From the NCBI RefSeq assembly GCF_900115145.1, contig NZ_FOVL01000003.1, positions 124,001-188,000 on the forward strand: a DNA stretch of 64,000 nucleotides, written 5' to 3'. Every line of letters starts with the position of its first letter. Within the stretch, counting starts at the first letter, position 1. Both the position numbers and the translations under genes were made by a program. The notes beneath the pieces were generated by a model. The model was not told the origin of the DNA, did no database searches, and worked only from the letters and a program-made list of their open reading frames with translations. The stretch comes from Salegentibacter flavus (GTDB lineage Bacteria > Bacteroidota > Bacteroidia > Flavobacteriales > Flavobacteriaceae). Of this stretch, positions 52,902 to 62,191 are shown piece by piece.

Positions 52902-54701
52902 TTAAAAATCGCTTAACCAGCTTTCTTCAGCACTAATTCCTTTGCTAAAATTAGCTGCTGTCTCAATAAGAGCTAAATGAGAATAAGCCTGAGGAAAATT
53001 ACCGAGTAATCTTTTTGTTTTAAAATCTATATCCTCGCTAAAAAGTCCCAAATGATTACTATAACTAAGCAATTGATCAAATAGTCTTTTCGATTTTTCT
53101 CTCTGGCCTATTTTAAATAAACTGTCTATCAACCAAAAGGTACAAATAGTAAATGACGATGAGGGTTCTCCAAAATCATCTTTATTCTTATACCGATACA
53201 TTAAACCGTCTTTACAGAGTTCTCTTTCTGTAGCCTCCACCGTTTTTATAAACCGTGGATCTTTCGCTTCTATAAAACCGTAGGATTCCATCAGTAAGGT
53301 AGAAGCGTCCAGATCTGTTGAGCCATAGGACTGGGTATAAGCCTGAATTTCTTCATTCCAACCATTGTTATAGATATCGGTATAAATCTCTGCCCTGAGA
53401 CTCTTCCATCTGGTATCGTTAATACCCATTCGCAGCACTTCTCCTATTTTTATTGCCCGGTCTACTGCTACCCAACAAAGCAATTTTGAGAACACAAAAT
53501 GTCGGTCTTCGGTACGCAATTCCCAGATTCCCTTATCGGGTTGTTGCCAGTGCTCTTCCACGATGTTCACAATACCACGTACTATCGTCCAGAGTTCTTC
53601 AGAATTTTCCAGAGAGGTCTCAAACTGAAGATACTGCTGGTAGATCACCTCCATTAAAATTCCGTAGATATCATTTTGCTTCTGAATGTAGGCCGCATTC
53701 CCCGTACGAACCGGCTGAGAGTTCTTATACCCCTTTAAATGGTCCAGGATATGTTCGGTGAGCTCCTTCTCCCCGTTAATGCCATACATTATCTGGATCT
53801 TTTCATCTTTGTTGGGGATAATATCAATTATAAACTGAAGAAATTCTTGTGCCGACTCCATATGACCTAAACCAGCCATTACTTTAATTACCATAGAGGA
53901 ATCCCGAATCCAGCAAAAACGATAGTCCCAGTTTCGCTCCTCTCCTATGGTCTCCGGAAGTGAAGTGGTAGCAGCTGCCAGAACTGCCCCCGATTTTTTA
54001 TAGGTCAGAGCCTTTAAAACAAGGGCACTGCGCATAATTTCTTCGGAATAATGTGTATACCTGGCCGTTTTAGAACTCCAGTTCATCCAGTAGGTCTTGG
54101 TGCGCTGAAATTTAAGATAAGCCCTGTCCAGATTCTGCGGAATAAGTTTCTCGTGATAACCAACCAGGCAATAAGCATTTTGGGTTAAAGTGAGCATATT
54201 TTGCTCCTCAATATCTTTCAGTTCAAAATTGGAATAAAAAAACAGAGAATCATATTTACCTTCTTTGGTAAAACTTTTTAAATAACCTCCTTTATTCTCG
54301 GTATGAGTCTTTTCCCGGGCAAAATCCAGTTTAGGATCATATTTTATTCTGAATTCAGGCTTTCCTTTTAACAGGCGAAAAAATCTGATAATATCTGGCG
54401 GAGCATAATAAGAACCGTCTTCCCTGGGGTAGCGTGGCATAAAATCTATGAGCTGAAACGCATCAGTGCCATTATCGAAAACTGAACTAAGGATATTGGT
54501 TTCCCAAAGATATTCCTGCTCAATATTATAATCCTCAGAAACAAGAATTTCAAAATTTCCTCCTTTCTCTTCATCCAGCAGTTTGGCGAACACTCCGGCA
54601 GAGTCAAAATTTGGTAGGCAACACCAATCCAGGGATCCCGTCTTAGATACCAGGGCTGCACTTTTACAATTTCCTATAATTCCGTAATCTAAATTATCCA
54701 T
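52902..54701 (-). CDS. GH15 family glycoside hydrolase (glucoamylase/trehalase type)
   Basis: This 599-residue protein has an N-terminal beta-sandwich (LDYGIIGNCKSAALVSKTGS, then LDWCCLPNFDSAGVFAKLLD) and an (alpha/alpha)6 barrel with GEERNWDYRFCWIRDSS. This is the common bacterial GH15 layout. GH15 includes glucoamylases and also trehalases (as in mycobacteria). The divergent neighbour makes trehalose, which favours a trehalose or storage-sugar role. No signal peptide is visible, so it is cytosolic. Substrate is inferred. Confidence 0.88.
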   Translation of the reverse strand: MDNLDYGIIGNCKSAALVSKTGSLDWCCLPNFDSAGVFAKLLDEEKGGNFEILVSEDYNIEQEYLWETNILSSVFDNGTDAFQLIDFMPRYPREDGSYYAPPDIIRFFRLLKGKPEFRIKYDPKLDFAREKTHTENKGGYLKSFTKEGKYDSLFFYSNFELKDIEEQNMLTLTQNAYCLVGYHEKLIPQNLDRAYLKFQRTKTYWMNWSSKTARYTHYSEEIMRSALVLKALTYKKSGAVLAAATTSLPETIGEERNWDYRFCWIRDSSMVIKVMAGLGHMESAQEFLQFIIDIIPNKDEKIQIMYGINGEKELTEHILDHLKGYKNSQPVRTGNAAYIQKQNDIYGILMEVIYQQYLQFETSLENSEELWTIVRGIVNIVEEHWQQPDKGIWELRTEDRHFVFSKLLCWVAVDRAIKIGEVLRMGINDTRWKSLRAEIYTDIYNNGWNEEIQAYTQSYGSTDLDASTLLMESYGFIEAKDPRFIKTVEATERELCKDGLMYRYKNKDDFGEPSSSFTICTFWLIDSLFKIGQREKSKRLFDQLLSYSNHLGLFSEDIDFKTKRLLGNFPQAYSHLALIETAANFSKGISAEESWLSDF

Positions 54702-54797
54702 ATAATCCTAAAGTTCTTTTAAAAGGATGGTTGTGTGCTTTGATTTTCGGAAATTTAATAAAAATCAATTCCGCAGCAACAGCATTCACATATAATT

Positions 54798-57011
54798 ATG
54801 AGTAAAACCATCATCATATCCAACCGATTACCATTACAAATAAGCATTGAAGATAATAATCTTGAAGTAACCCCAAGCGTAGGAGGACTGGCCACCGGCC
54901 TGAAATCCTTCCACCGTGATGGCGACAGCATCTGGATAGGCTGGACCGGACTTACCGAAGAGGAAATCCCTGAAAGCCTTGCTCAGGATGTTAAGAAAAG
55001 GGCCTTGGAGGAAGCCTGTGTTTCAGTAAATCTCACAGCTGAAGAAATAGAAGGCTTTTATTATGGTTTTAGTAACAGAACCATCTGGCCGCTTTTTCAT
55101 TATTTTATGGAATATACCGAAGCTGAACTAAGCTTCTGGGAGATCTACAAAAAGGTTAATCAGAAATATGCCAATGAAGTCTTGAAGCATTACCAGGAAG
55201 GTGACCAGATTTGGGTGCACGATTATCAACTCTTGCTGGTACCTAATATGATTAGGGAAAAAGCCCCTGAAGCAATTATTGGTTTTTTTAACCATATCCC
55301 CTTTCCTTCCTACGAAGTTTTCAGAACACTTCCCTGGCGGGAAGAGGTTTTGGAGGGTGTTCTTGGTGCAGACCTCATTGGATTTCACACCTATGATTAT
55401 GAACGCCATTTTTTAAGTTCGGTCAGTAGAATCTTAAGGTTGCAGGTAGATTTTAATGAGGTAACCCTGCCGAATAGAATTGTAAAGGTAGATTCTTTTC
55501 CTATGGGTATAGATTACGAAAAATTTGAACAGGCAGCCCTAAACCATTTTAAGAATACTTCCGAAGAACAATCAGATCTGCAAAACAGGCTGGATCATCA
55601 CCTTAAAACAACTCCCGAGGCTAAATTGATCCTGAGTATCGACAGGCTCGATTATACTAAAGGAATTGCCAACAGGATAAGAGCCTTTGAATACTTTCTG
55701 GATAGAAATCCGGAATATGTAGAGAAGGTCCGGTTAGTGATGCTGGCGGTTCCCTCCCGCTCCAATGTTCCGCAATATCAGCGACTGAAACGCGAGATTG
55801 ATGAACTTGTGGGCCGTATCAACGGAAAATTCTCTACGGTAAACTGGACTCCTATCTGGTATTTTTATCGCTCTATGCCGTTTGAAAATCTGATAGACCT
55901 TTATACCTCCTGTGATGTGGCTTTACTCACCCCAATTCGGGATGGAATGAATCTGGTGGCCAAAGAATTTATTGCCACCCGCACGTATCATACGGGAGTA
56001 CTTATTTTAAGTGAAATGGCCGGCGCATCCCACGAAATGAATGAAGCAATATTAATCAACCCGAACAATTTCGAACAAATCTCTTCTGCATTAAAACAAG
56101 CTTTGGAAATGCCGAAGGAAGAACAGATACAACGCAATAAAATGCTTCAGAAAAGACTGAAGCGATATAGCGTAGAAAAGTGGGCCAATGATTTTATAAA
56201 AGCTCTTAAAAACACTAAAGATAACAGGAACGACTCCCAATCCATAAAGATATCTACCAAAGTATCTTCTGAGATATTAGATACTTATAAAAATGCGAAA
56301 CGTCGCATTCTCTTCCTGGATTATGATGGCACCCTGGTAAATTACACCGATAAACCTGAAAATGCCAAACCAGATAAAGAGTTGATTGAGTTAATTTCAA
56401 AATTGAACAGTGGTAACAAAACTGATGTTGTCCTAATAAGCGGAAGAGACAAACACACCCTTGGTTACTGGTGGGCGAAAACCAGCGTAGAACTCATCTC
56501 TGAACACGGCGTTTGGATAAGGAAACAAAACAGCGAATGGGAGCTTTCAGAAAATATAAAAAACGACTGGATGGAAGCTGTGCGCCCGGTAATAGAAAAC
56601 TTTGTAGACCGCACCCCTGGAACTTTTATTGAAGACAAGAATTATTCTCTTGCCTGGCATTACCGTAAAGCCGATCCGGAGCTGGGGGAAATGAGAGCCA
56701 ACGAACTCTCCAGTGTTTTAAAGGAGCTCATCTCTAATCATGGGCTTAGCGTTCTTGAAGGAAATAAGGTTCTCGAAATTAAAAGCAGCGATGTGAGTAA
56801 AGGCAAGGCGGCCGGCAAAAAACTTGTTGGGGAAGACTATGATTTCATATTTGCTATTGGCGATGATTGGACCGATGAATATCTTTTCAGGGAACTACCG
56901 GAAGATGCCTATACCGTAAAAGTGGGAATCAAAAATACCAGTGCCCAGTATTATGTGGAAGACACCAAAAATGTTAGAGAGATCCTTAAATTATTTGCTG
57001 ATCATACTTAA
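54798..57011 (+). CDS. trehalose-6-phosphate synthase / trehalose-6-phosphatase fusion
   Basis: This 737-residue protein fuses two enzymes. Residues 1-475 are GT20: GGLATGLKSF, VHDYQLLLVPNMIRE, IDRLDYTKGIANRIRAFE, and RDGMNLVAKEFIA. From about 500 the HAD-type phosphatase begins with FLDYDGTLVNYTD and ends near FAIGDDWTDEYLF. It makes trehalose from UDP-glucose and glucose 6-phosphate, then removes phosphate. The two activities are otsA and otsB in E. coli; here they are one chain, as in many Bacteroidota. It is divergent from the GH15 gene with a 96-bp gap. Confidence 0.95.
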   Translation: MSKTIIISNRLPLQISIEDNNLEVTPSVGGLATGLKSFHRDGDSIWIGWTGLTEEEIPESLAQDVKKRALEEACVSVNLTAEEIEGFYYGFSNRTIWPLFHYFMEYTEAELSFWEIYKKVNQKYANEVLKHYQEGDQIWVHDYQLLLVPNMIREKAPEAIIGFFNHIPFPSYEVFRTLPWREEVLEGVLGADLIGFHTYDYERHFLSSVSRILRLQVDFNEVTLPNRIVKVDSFPMGIDYEKFEQAALNHFKNTSEEQSDLQNRLDHHLKTTPEAKLILSIDRLDYTKGIANRIRAFEYFLDRNPEYVEKVRLVMLAVPSRSNVPQYQRLKREIDELVGRINGKFSTVNWTPIWYFYRSMPFENLIDLYTSCDVALLTPIRDGMNLVAKEFIATRTYHTGVLILSEMAGASHEMNEAILINPNNFEQISSALKQALEMPKEEQIQRNKMLQKRLKRYSVEKWANDFIKALKNTKDNRNDSQSIKISTKVSSEILDTYKNAKRRILFLDYDGTLVNYTDKPENAKPDKELIELISKLNSGNKTDVVLISGRDKHTLGYWWAKTSVELISEHGVWIRKQNSEWELSENIKNDWMEAVRPVIENFVDRTPGTFIEDKNYSLAWHYRKADPELGEMRANELSSVLKELISNHGLSVLEGNKVLEIKSSDVSKGKAAGKKLVGEDYDFIFAIGDDWTDEYLFRELPEDAYTVKVGIKNTSAQYYVEDTKNVREILKLFADHT

Positions 57012-57148
57012 TCCCGTAAGTGTTAAAATCCTTGACATTTGCAAACAAAGTTTATATCAAGCTTAACTCGTAAAATATGGGCATAGCTTTAATTTGAAGT
57101 AGCTTTACCCTACGAAAAATTATAAATCAAAAATAAAAATTTAGACCC

Positions 57149-57436
57149 ATGAAATCAGGAAAAATGTTATTAGGATTGTTATCAGGTGCGGCTGCTGGTG
57201 CTGCTATAGGATTGCTTTTCGCCCCTAAAAAAGGTACTGACACCCGTAAAGCGATTACAAAAACTGGAGACGACTATCTGGAAGGAGCAAGAAAGAATTT
57301 CAATGAATTTTCCGATTCTCTAAGCCACAAGGTTGATGCTTTAAAAGCTAAAACCAAAGCTGGTCTTTCCGACTCTAAGAGCGAAAAAAAAGTTAATGAA
57401 GCTAAGGCTGAAATTCACGAGATGAAAGCCAGTTAA
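57149..57436 (+). CDS. YtxH domain protein
   Basis: This 95-residue protein has a short glycine/alanine-rich hydrophobic helix (LGLLSGAAAGAAIGLLFAPKK), the signature of YtxH, followed by a Lys-rich coiled-coil tail. YtxH is a general-stress protein in Bacillus. The location after the trehalose genes fits a stress segment. TAGCTTTA occurs twice upstream (57084-57091 and 57100-57107) and might be part of its promoter. Confidence 0.88.
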   Translation: MKSGKMLLGLLSGAAAGAAIGLLFAPKKGTDTRKAITKTGDDYLEGARKNFNEFSDSLSHKVDALKAKTKAGLSDSKSEKKVNEAKAEIHEMKAS

Positions 57437-57460
57437 TTAGGTTTTTTGAACAAAGTATAT

Positions 57461-57486
57461 AAAGCTCCGGTATTCCGGGGCTTTTT
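57461..57486 (+). terminator. terminator of ytxH-like gene
   Basis: A 10-bp stem AAAGCTCCGG with CCGGGGCTTT (one G-U pair), TATT loop, then T run. Confidence 0.9.
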
Positions 57487-57556
57487 TGTTTTTAAACATA
57501 AACTTTTAAAATAGTCTAAACTTTCTGTACTTTAGGGATCTAAATTTATATGTCAT

Positions 57557-58912
57557 ATGATTTCCAAAACTACTCTGGGGATTGCGTCCCTTTTTACTCT
57601 ATTCTTTACACTACAAAACCTTAAGGCCCAGCAGACCGATGACCGCATTTACCAGATTATCGAAGATGTATCGGCTGAACGCATAGAAAGCGATATCAGA
57701 ACCCTGGCAGGTTTCGGAACCAGGAATACTTTTAGCGATACCGTTTCAGAAACTCGCGGTATTGGCGCCGCCCGCAGGTGGATAAAATCTGAATTTGATA
57801 GTATTTCTTCCCAATGCGATAATTGCCTGGATGTCTTTTATCAAAAAGATTTTGTTACCACCGAAGATAGCGACCGTGTACCTCACGATGCTTGGGTGGT
57901 AAATGTAGTCGCCATTCAAAAAGGTTCGAAATATCCAAATCGCTATATTCTTATGAGCGGCGATATAGATTCACGTAATTCCGATGGAAGCGATTTTGAA
58001 GGCGATGCTCCTGGCGCGAACGATAATGCCAGTGGAATGGCGGGTGCGATTGAAGCCGCAAGGGTTCTCTCAAAGTACGATTTTGAAAGCAGCATTGTTT
58101 ACGTGGGACTCTCCGGAGAAGAGCAGGGCTTATTTGGCGGGCAAGGGCTCGCACAATATGCAAAAGATAATAATTGGGAGATCATAGGAGTTTTAAATAA
58201 CGATATGATAGGAAATATTGAAGGAGTAGATGGAGTGATAGATAATCGTAGTTTCAGGATCTTTTCTGAACCAGTGCCTCCAACAGAAACCGAACGTGAA
58301 AGAAATATGCGTAGGTTCTATGGTGGGGAAGTCGATGGAATTTCAAGGCAACTTGCTCGTTATGTGCATAAAACAACACAAACCTATATGCCAGAAATGA
58401 ACCCTATGATGATCTATCGCTTAGATCGGTTTGGTCGTGGCGGTCATCACAGACCTTTTAATGATCTTGGGTTTCCGGGAATACGAATTATGGAAGCACA
58501 TGAAAACTATAATCGGCAACATCAGGATTTAAGAACCGAAGACGGCATTGATTACGGCGATGTGGTAGAAGGCGTTAATTTTGATTATGCCAAAAAACTT
58601 ACGGCAGTAAATGCAATCAATATGGCTTCCCTGGCCTGGGCCCCTCCTGCACCAAATAATGTAGAAATTGGAGGTATTGTAGCTCCTTCTGCGAAATTGC
58701 GATGGGAAAAAGTAGACGGTGATATTGCCGGTTATAAAATCTATTGGCGGGATACTACCGCTCCCCAATGGCAGCATTCCAGATTTGTAGGTGATGTTAA
58801 TGAATTTACTCTTGAAGGAATTGTTATTGACAATTTCTATTTTGGAGTTGCCACAGTCGGGAAGGACGGGCACGAAAGCGTGGTTGTTTTCCCTTCAGGA
58901 ACCTTTAGATAA
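57557..58912 (+). CDS. M28 family metallopeptidase, secreted, with C-terminal FnIII-like domain
   Basis: This 451-residue protein has a signal peptide (to about residue 25) and an M28 domain. Zinc-ligand segments are GDIDSRN (136-138), GANDNASG (Asp156), SGEEQG (Glu188, Glu189), NNDMIG (Asp216) and NRQHQD (His322). The first ligand is normally His in a GAHxDS-type motif; here it is Asp136. The last about 90 residues look like one fibronectin type III-like domain. Aminopeptidase activity is probable from the family but the ligand change makes it uncertain. Confidence 0.85.
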   Translation: MISKTTLGIASLFTLFFTLQNLKAQQTDDRIYQIIEDVSAERIESDIRTLAGFGTRNTFSDTVSETRGIGAARRWIKSEFDSISSQCDNCLDVFYQKDFVTTEDSDRVPHDAWVVNVVAIQKGSKYPNRYILMSGDIDSRNSDGSDFEGDAPGANDNASGMAGAIEAARVLSKYDFESSIVYVGLSGEEQGLFGGQGLAQYAKDNNWEIIGVLNNDMIGNIEGVDGVIDNRSFRIFSEPVPPTETERERNMRRFYGGEVDGISRQLARYVHKTTQTYMPEMNPMMIYRLDRFGRGGHHRPFNDLGFPGIRIMEAHENYNRQHQDLRTEDGIDYGDVVEGVNFDYAKKLTAVNAINMASLAWAPPAPNNVEIGGIVAPSAKLRWEKVDGDIAGYKIYWRDTTAPQWQHSRFVGDVNEFTLEGIVIDNFYFGVATVGKDGHESVVVFPSGTFR

Positions 58913-58936
58913 TATCAACCTAAACTTAGGGATTAT

Positions 58937-58967
58937 AAAGGATGTCTTTACAGGCATCCTTTTTTTG
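58937..58967 (+). terminator. terminator of M28 peptidase gene
   Basis: A 10-bp stem AAAGGATGTC with GGCATCCTTT (one G-U pair), followed by T run. Confidence 0.85.
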
Positions 58968-59067
58968 TGCTGTTAATAGCGAATTAACAATTCTTTGGGC
59001 AAATCTTAGTATGGTATAGCCGCTCATTTCCTTAAATTTAAAGTAACTAACCATAAACCCCTGTAAA

Positions 59068-59289
59068 ATGGCAGAAATTAAAATTGAAAAGAAACGACCG
59101 GTCTGGCCCTGGATAATACTGATAATAGTCATCCTGGGAATTCTGGCCTATGTCTTCCTATATACTGACACTTTTAATGAAGACACAGACAATACCGACG
59201 ATATAGAAGAACTCAATGACAACCGTACTATGCACAATAACCGGGACAAGCAAATAAGCTTTTCCGTAGCGCAAAGTTTGATTTCTTAA
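59068..59289 (+). CDS. small single-TM protein with acidic tail
   Basis: This 73-residue protein has a basic N-terminus (MAEIKIEKKRPVWPW), one transmembrane helix (IILIIVILGILAYVFLY) and an acidic, Asp/Thr/Asn-rich tail that would face the periplasm. It lies 19 bp before the PRC-barrel gene, likely co-transcribed. Similar small proteins pair with PRC-barrel genes in flavobacteria. Function unknown. Confidence 0.7.
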   Translation: MAEIKIEKKRPVWPWIILIIVILGILAYVFLYTDTFNEDTDNTDDIEELNDNRTMHNNRDKQISFSVAQSLIS

Positions 59290-59308
59290 CCCTGAAAAAA
59301 TCAAAATT

Positions 59309-59953
59309 ATGACCAAGAATAAGTCCAAAGAAAAACATTTATATTATCTCAGCGAATTAAAGGATTATAAGGTAGCCGGTGGTTATCCGGATATTCGGGG
59401 CTGGGAAGTAAGAGATGCCGACAAGCGCGTTATTGGCAAAGTAGATAACTTGCTAATTAACAGAAATCTTGATCGCGTGGTCTATCTTGACATAGATGTA
59501 GATCAAACCATTATAGATGCCAGGCACGATCCCTACGGCACCCCGGCAGATCCTGAAATAAAGGAATTCGTGAATGAAGAAGGACAAAACCATTTGATCA
59601 TTCCTGTTGGATTGGTTGAACTTATGGAAGACGAAAAGTTTGTTTTCACCACTCGTATCAACCATCAAACCTTTGCCGAAACTAAACGTATAGAAAAAGG
59701 AGCGCACTTAAACCGGGATTACGAGAAAGCAGTTTTAAGTTCCTATAATCGGGATAAAGAACCTCTTGAAGATTCCCATGTGAAGCATAGAAAAGAAGAA
59801 GAATATGCAGATAATTCTATAGCGAACCGGTGGGATGAGGAGCACGTTGTAGAAGATGAAAATTATGACCGGGAAATAAGTAAAAGAAAGCCTGATGATC
59901 TTTTCTATGACCGCGAAGAATTTGATGGAGTTAATTACCGAAAAAATAGTTGA
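59309..59953 (+). CDS. PRC-barrel domain protein
   Basis: This 214-residue protein has one PRC-barrel like that in the photosynthetic reaction-centre H subunit: GWEVRDADKRVIGKVDNLLI (residues 30-50), then VVYLDIDVDQTII. The middle strand region (QNHLIIPVGLVELMEDEKF) completes it. The C-terminal half is charged and low-complexity. No transmembrane segment. The function is unknown in non-phototrophs, often stress-linked. It is in a unit with the small TM protein. Confidence 0.82.
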   Translation: MTKNKSKEKHLYYLSELKDYKVAGGYPDIRGWEVRDADKRVIGKVDNLLINRNLDRVVYLDIDVDQTIIDARHDPYGTPADPEIKEFVNEEGQNHLIIPVGLVELMEDEKFVFTTRINHQTFAETKRIEKGAHLNRDYEKAVLSSYNRDKEPLEDSHVKHRKEEEYADNSIANRWDEEHVVEDENYDREISKRKPDDLFYDREEFDGVNYRKNS

Positions 59954-59987
59954 TCTCTGTTAATTGATTAAATTAATCTGAAAATCT

Positions 59988-60025
59988 GAAAAGAGGAAGT
60001 CTGTTAATCTTCCTCTTTTCTGTTT
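59988..60025 (+). terminator. terminator of PRC-barrel unit
   Basis: A 12-bp stem GAAAAGAGGAAG with CTTCCTCTTTTC (60009-60020), 9-base loop, followed by TGTTTTTT. Confidence 0.9.
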
Positions 60026-60026
60026 T

Positions 60027-62156
60027 TTAGTCTATAAGTGAAAGCTGGATACGCTTTTTTTCCTTATCAACATCCAAAATTGTGACTTCTACTTGTTGAT
60101 TTAATTTCACTACAGCATTTACATCGCTTACAAATTCATTGGCCAGTTTAGAAATATGAATAAGGCCACTCTCTTTGATTCCAATATCCACAAAACACCC
60201 AAAATTGGTGATATTATTAACGATTCCCGGGAGTTTCATACCTGTAGAAAGATCATCTATAGTTTTAACCGATGCGTCAAATTCAAATTCACTAAGCCCC
60301 TGCCTGGGATCTCTACCCGGTTTTTCCAGTTCAGAGAGTATATCCTTTAAGGTAGGCAGGCCAATACCCCTGGAGATATAGTGTTCGGGATTTATTTCCT
60401 GAAGAATTTTATGGTTTCCAATAAGTTCTTCTGGTTTTAAATGGTGATCGCGGGCCATCCTTTCAACAATAAAATAGCTCTCAGGATGAACCGCAGAATC
60501 ATCGAGTGGGTTCTCACCGTTTTTTATTCTTATAAATCCAGCCGATTGTTCATAGGCTTTTTCTCCGAGCCTCTGTACTTTGAGCAATTCTTTTCGGCTT
60601 TTAAATGCACCGATTTTATTTCTATGAGCAATAATATTCTTAGCCAGGGACGGTCCTATCCCCGAGACATAAGAAAGCAATTCCTTGCTAGCCGTATTAA
60701 CATTCACCCCCACCTTATTGACACAACTCATCACGACCGTGTCCAGTTTCTCTTTCAGCATTTTCTCATCAACCTCATGTTGATATTGCCCAACGCCAAT
60801 AGAACGCGGTTCTATTTTTACAAGTTCTGCTAAAGGGTCCATAAGCCGCCTCCCTATGGAAACAGATCCCCTCACCGTAATATCGTAGCCGGGAAATTCC
60901 TCCCTTGCAAGCTTTGAAGCGGAATAAATTGAAGCTCCAGCTTCATTCACCATAAAAACTGAAACTTCGCGGTTTAAACCGGCTTTCTTTACAAACAATT
61001 CGGTTTCTCTGGCGGCCGTACCGTTTCCTATGGCTATGGCCTCAATCTTATAAGCATTAGCTAAAGATCTTATCTTAGCTGAAGCCTGACTGATTTGTTT
61101 TTGAGGAGCGTGTGGATAGATATTCTCATTATGCAACAAACTGCCCTGTTCATCCAGGCAAACTACTTTACATCCCGATTTAAACCCAGGGTCAATAGCC
61201 AAAACACGTTTAGCTCCCAAGGGTGCAGCCATTAGTAACTGTTCAAGGTTGGAAGCAAAAACCTCAATTGCAGCTCGGTCTGCTTTTTCTTTTGCAAGCT
61301 TGAGGAATTCGGTGGAAAATGAAGGTTTTAAAAGTCTCTTATAAGCATCCTCGCCAGCAAGTTCTATTTGGTTAGCCGAGAAATCTGAAGCATTCTCTTT
61401 TAAAATAGTCTTTTGAATTAATTCAAGGGCCTGCTCTTTATTTACTTCTGCCTTCAGCTTTAACAGTCCTTGCTTTTCGGCACGGTATACGGCCAGAAAT
61501 CTATGAGACGGAATCCGGTTGAGGGGTTCATCAATGTTTTTCAGTCCGGAATATTTACTATTCTCTAAATTTTCGATTTCCTTTTTAACCGGTTTTGCAA
61601 TTATTCTTGCATGTCGGGAATACATTTGTCGGAGTCGACGACGGAGGAAGGTATTTTCATTAATCCATTCAGCAATAATATCCCTTGCACCAGAAAAGAC
61701 TTCCTCTTCAGTTGTATAATCTTCAGTTATAAATCTTGAGACAATTCTACTGGGCTCATTAAGGTTTTGCGCCATCAGCATTTTTGCCAGAACTTCAAGG
61801 CCTGCTTTTCGTGCTATATCTGCCCGGGTTTGTCTTTTCTTTCTAAACGGCAGGTACAGGTCTTCAACTTCAGAAACTGTACGAGCATTTTTAATTTGCT
61901 CTTCCAGCTCAACTGTTAGTGTGCCCTGCTCTTTTATGGCCTTGAGTACACTTTGTTTCTTTGCATCTAAATCTTTAAAGCTTTTAAACAGATCGGCGAT
62001 CTGTTCTATGGCTACCTCATCCAGGTTTCCAGTAGCCTCTTTACGATAGCGGGCTATAAAGGGAATACTGGCATCCTCTTCTAATAAAGCAACAGTATTA
62101 GCTATACTTTTTTCCGGCAGACTTAACCGGGATCTTAAAAATTCTTTTAATTGCAA
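60027..62156 (-). CDS. tex: Tex family RNA-binding transcriptional accessory protein
   Basis: This 709-residue protein has the Tex order. The N-terminal region is SIPFIARYRKEATGNLDEVA. The YqgF-like nuclease domain has VLAIDPGFKSGCKVVCLDEQ. Next come helix-hairpin-helix repeats (YVSGIGPSLAKNIIAHR) and a C-terminal S1 domain (GMKLPGIVNNITNFGCFVDI). Tex binds nucleic acids and affects transcription and stress tolerance in several bacteria. Its length fits the family (about 700-780). The gene is 35 bp downstream of the App1-type gene on the same strand. Confidence 0.94.
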   Translation of the reverse strand: MQLKEFLRSRLSLPEKSIANTVALLEEDASIPFIARYRKEATGNLDEVAIEQIADLFKSFKDLDAKKQSVLKAIKEQGTLTVELEEQIKNARTVSEVEDLYLPFRKKRQTRADIARKAGLEVLAKMLMAQNLNEPSRIVSRFITEDYTTEEEVFSGARDIIAEWINENTFLRRRLRQMYSRHARIIAKPVKKEIENLENSKYSGLKNIDEPLNRIPSHRFLAVYRAEKQGLLKLKAEVNKEQALELIQKTILKENASDFSANQIELAGEDAYKRLLKPSFSTEFLKLAKEKADRAAIEVFASNLEQLLMAAPLGAKRVLAIDPGFKSGCKVVCLDEQGSLLHNENIYPHAPQKQISQASAKIRSLANAYKIEAIAIGNGTAARETELFVKKAGLNREVSVFMVNEAGASIYSASKLAREEFPGYDITVRGSVSIGRRLMDPLAELVKIEPRSIGVGQYQHEVDEKMLKEKLDTVVMSCVNKVGVNVNTASKELLSYVSGIGPSLAKNIIAHRNKIGAFKSRKELLKVQRLGEKAYEQSAGFIRIKNGENPLDDSAVHPESYFIVERMARDHHLKPEELIGNHKILQEINPEHYISRGIGLPTLKDILSELEKPGRDPRQGLSEFEFDASVKTIDDLSTGMKLPGIVNNITNFGCFVDIGIKESGLIHISKLANEFVSDVNAVVKLNQQVEVTILDVDKEKKRIQLSLID

Positions 62157-62191
62157 AAACGGAAAGTTTTAAATGTTGGTAAATATAGAAA

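Noticed and set aside
57033-57058. E. coli-like promoter (TTGACA, then TATATC 16 bp later) before the YtxH gene
   Set aside because: Bacteroidota sigma factors use TTTG/TAnnTTTG, so this match is probably accidental.
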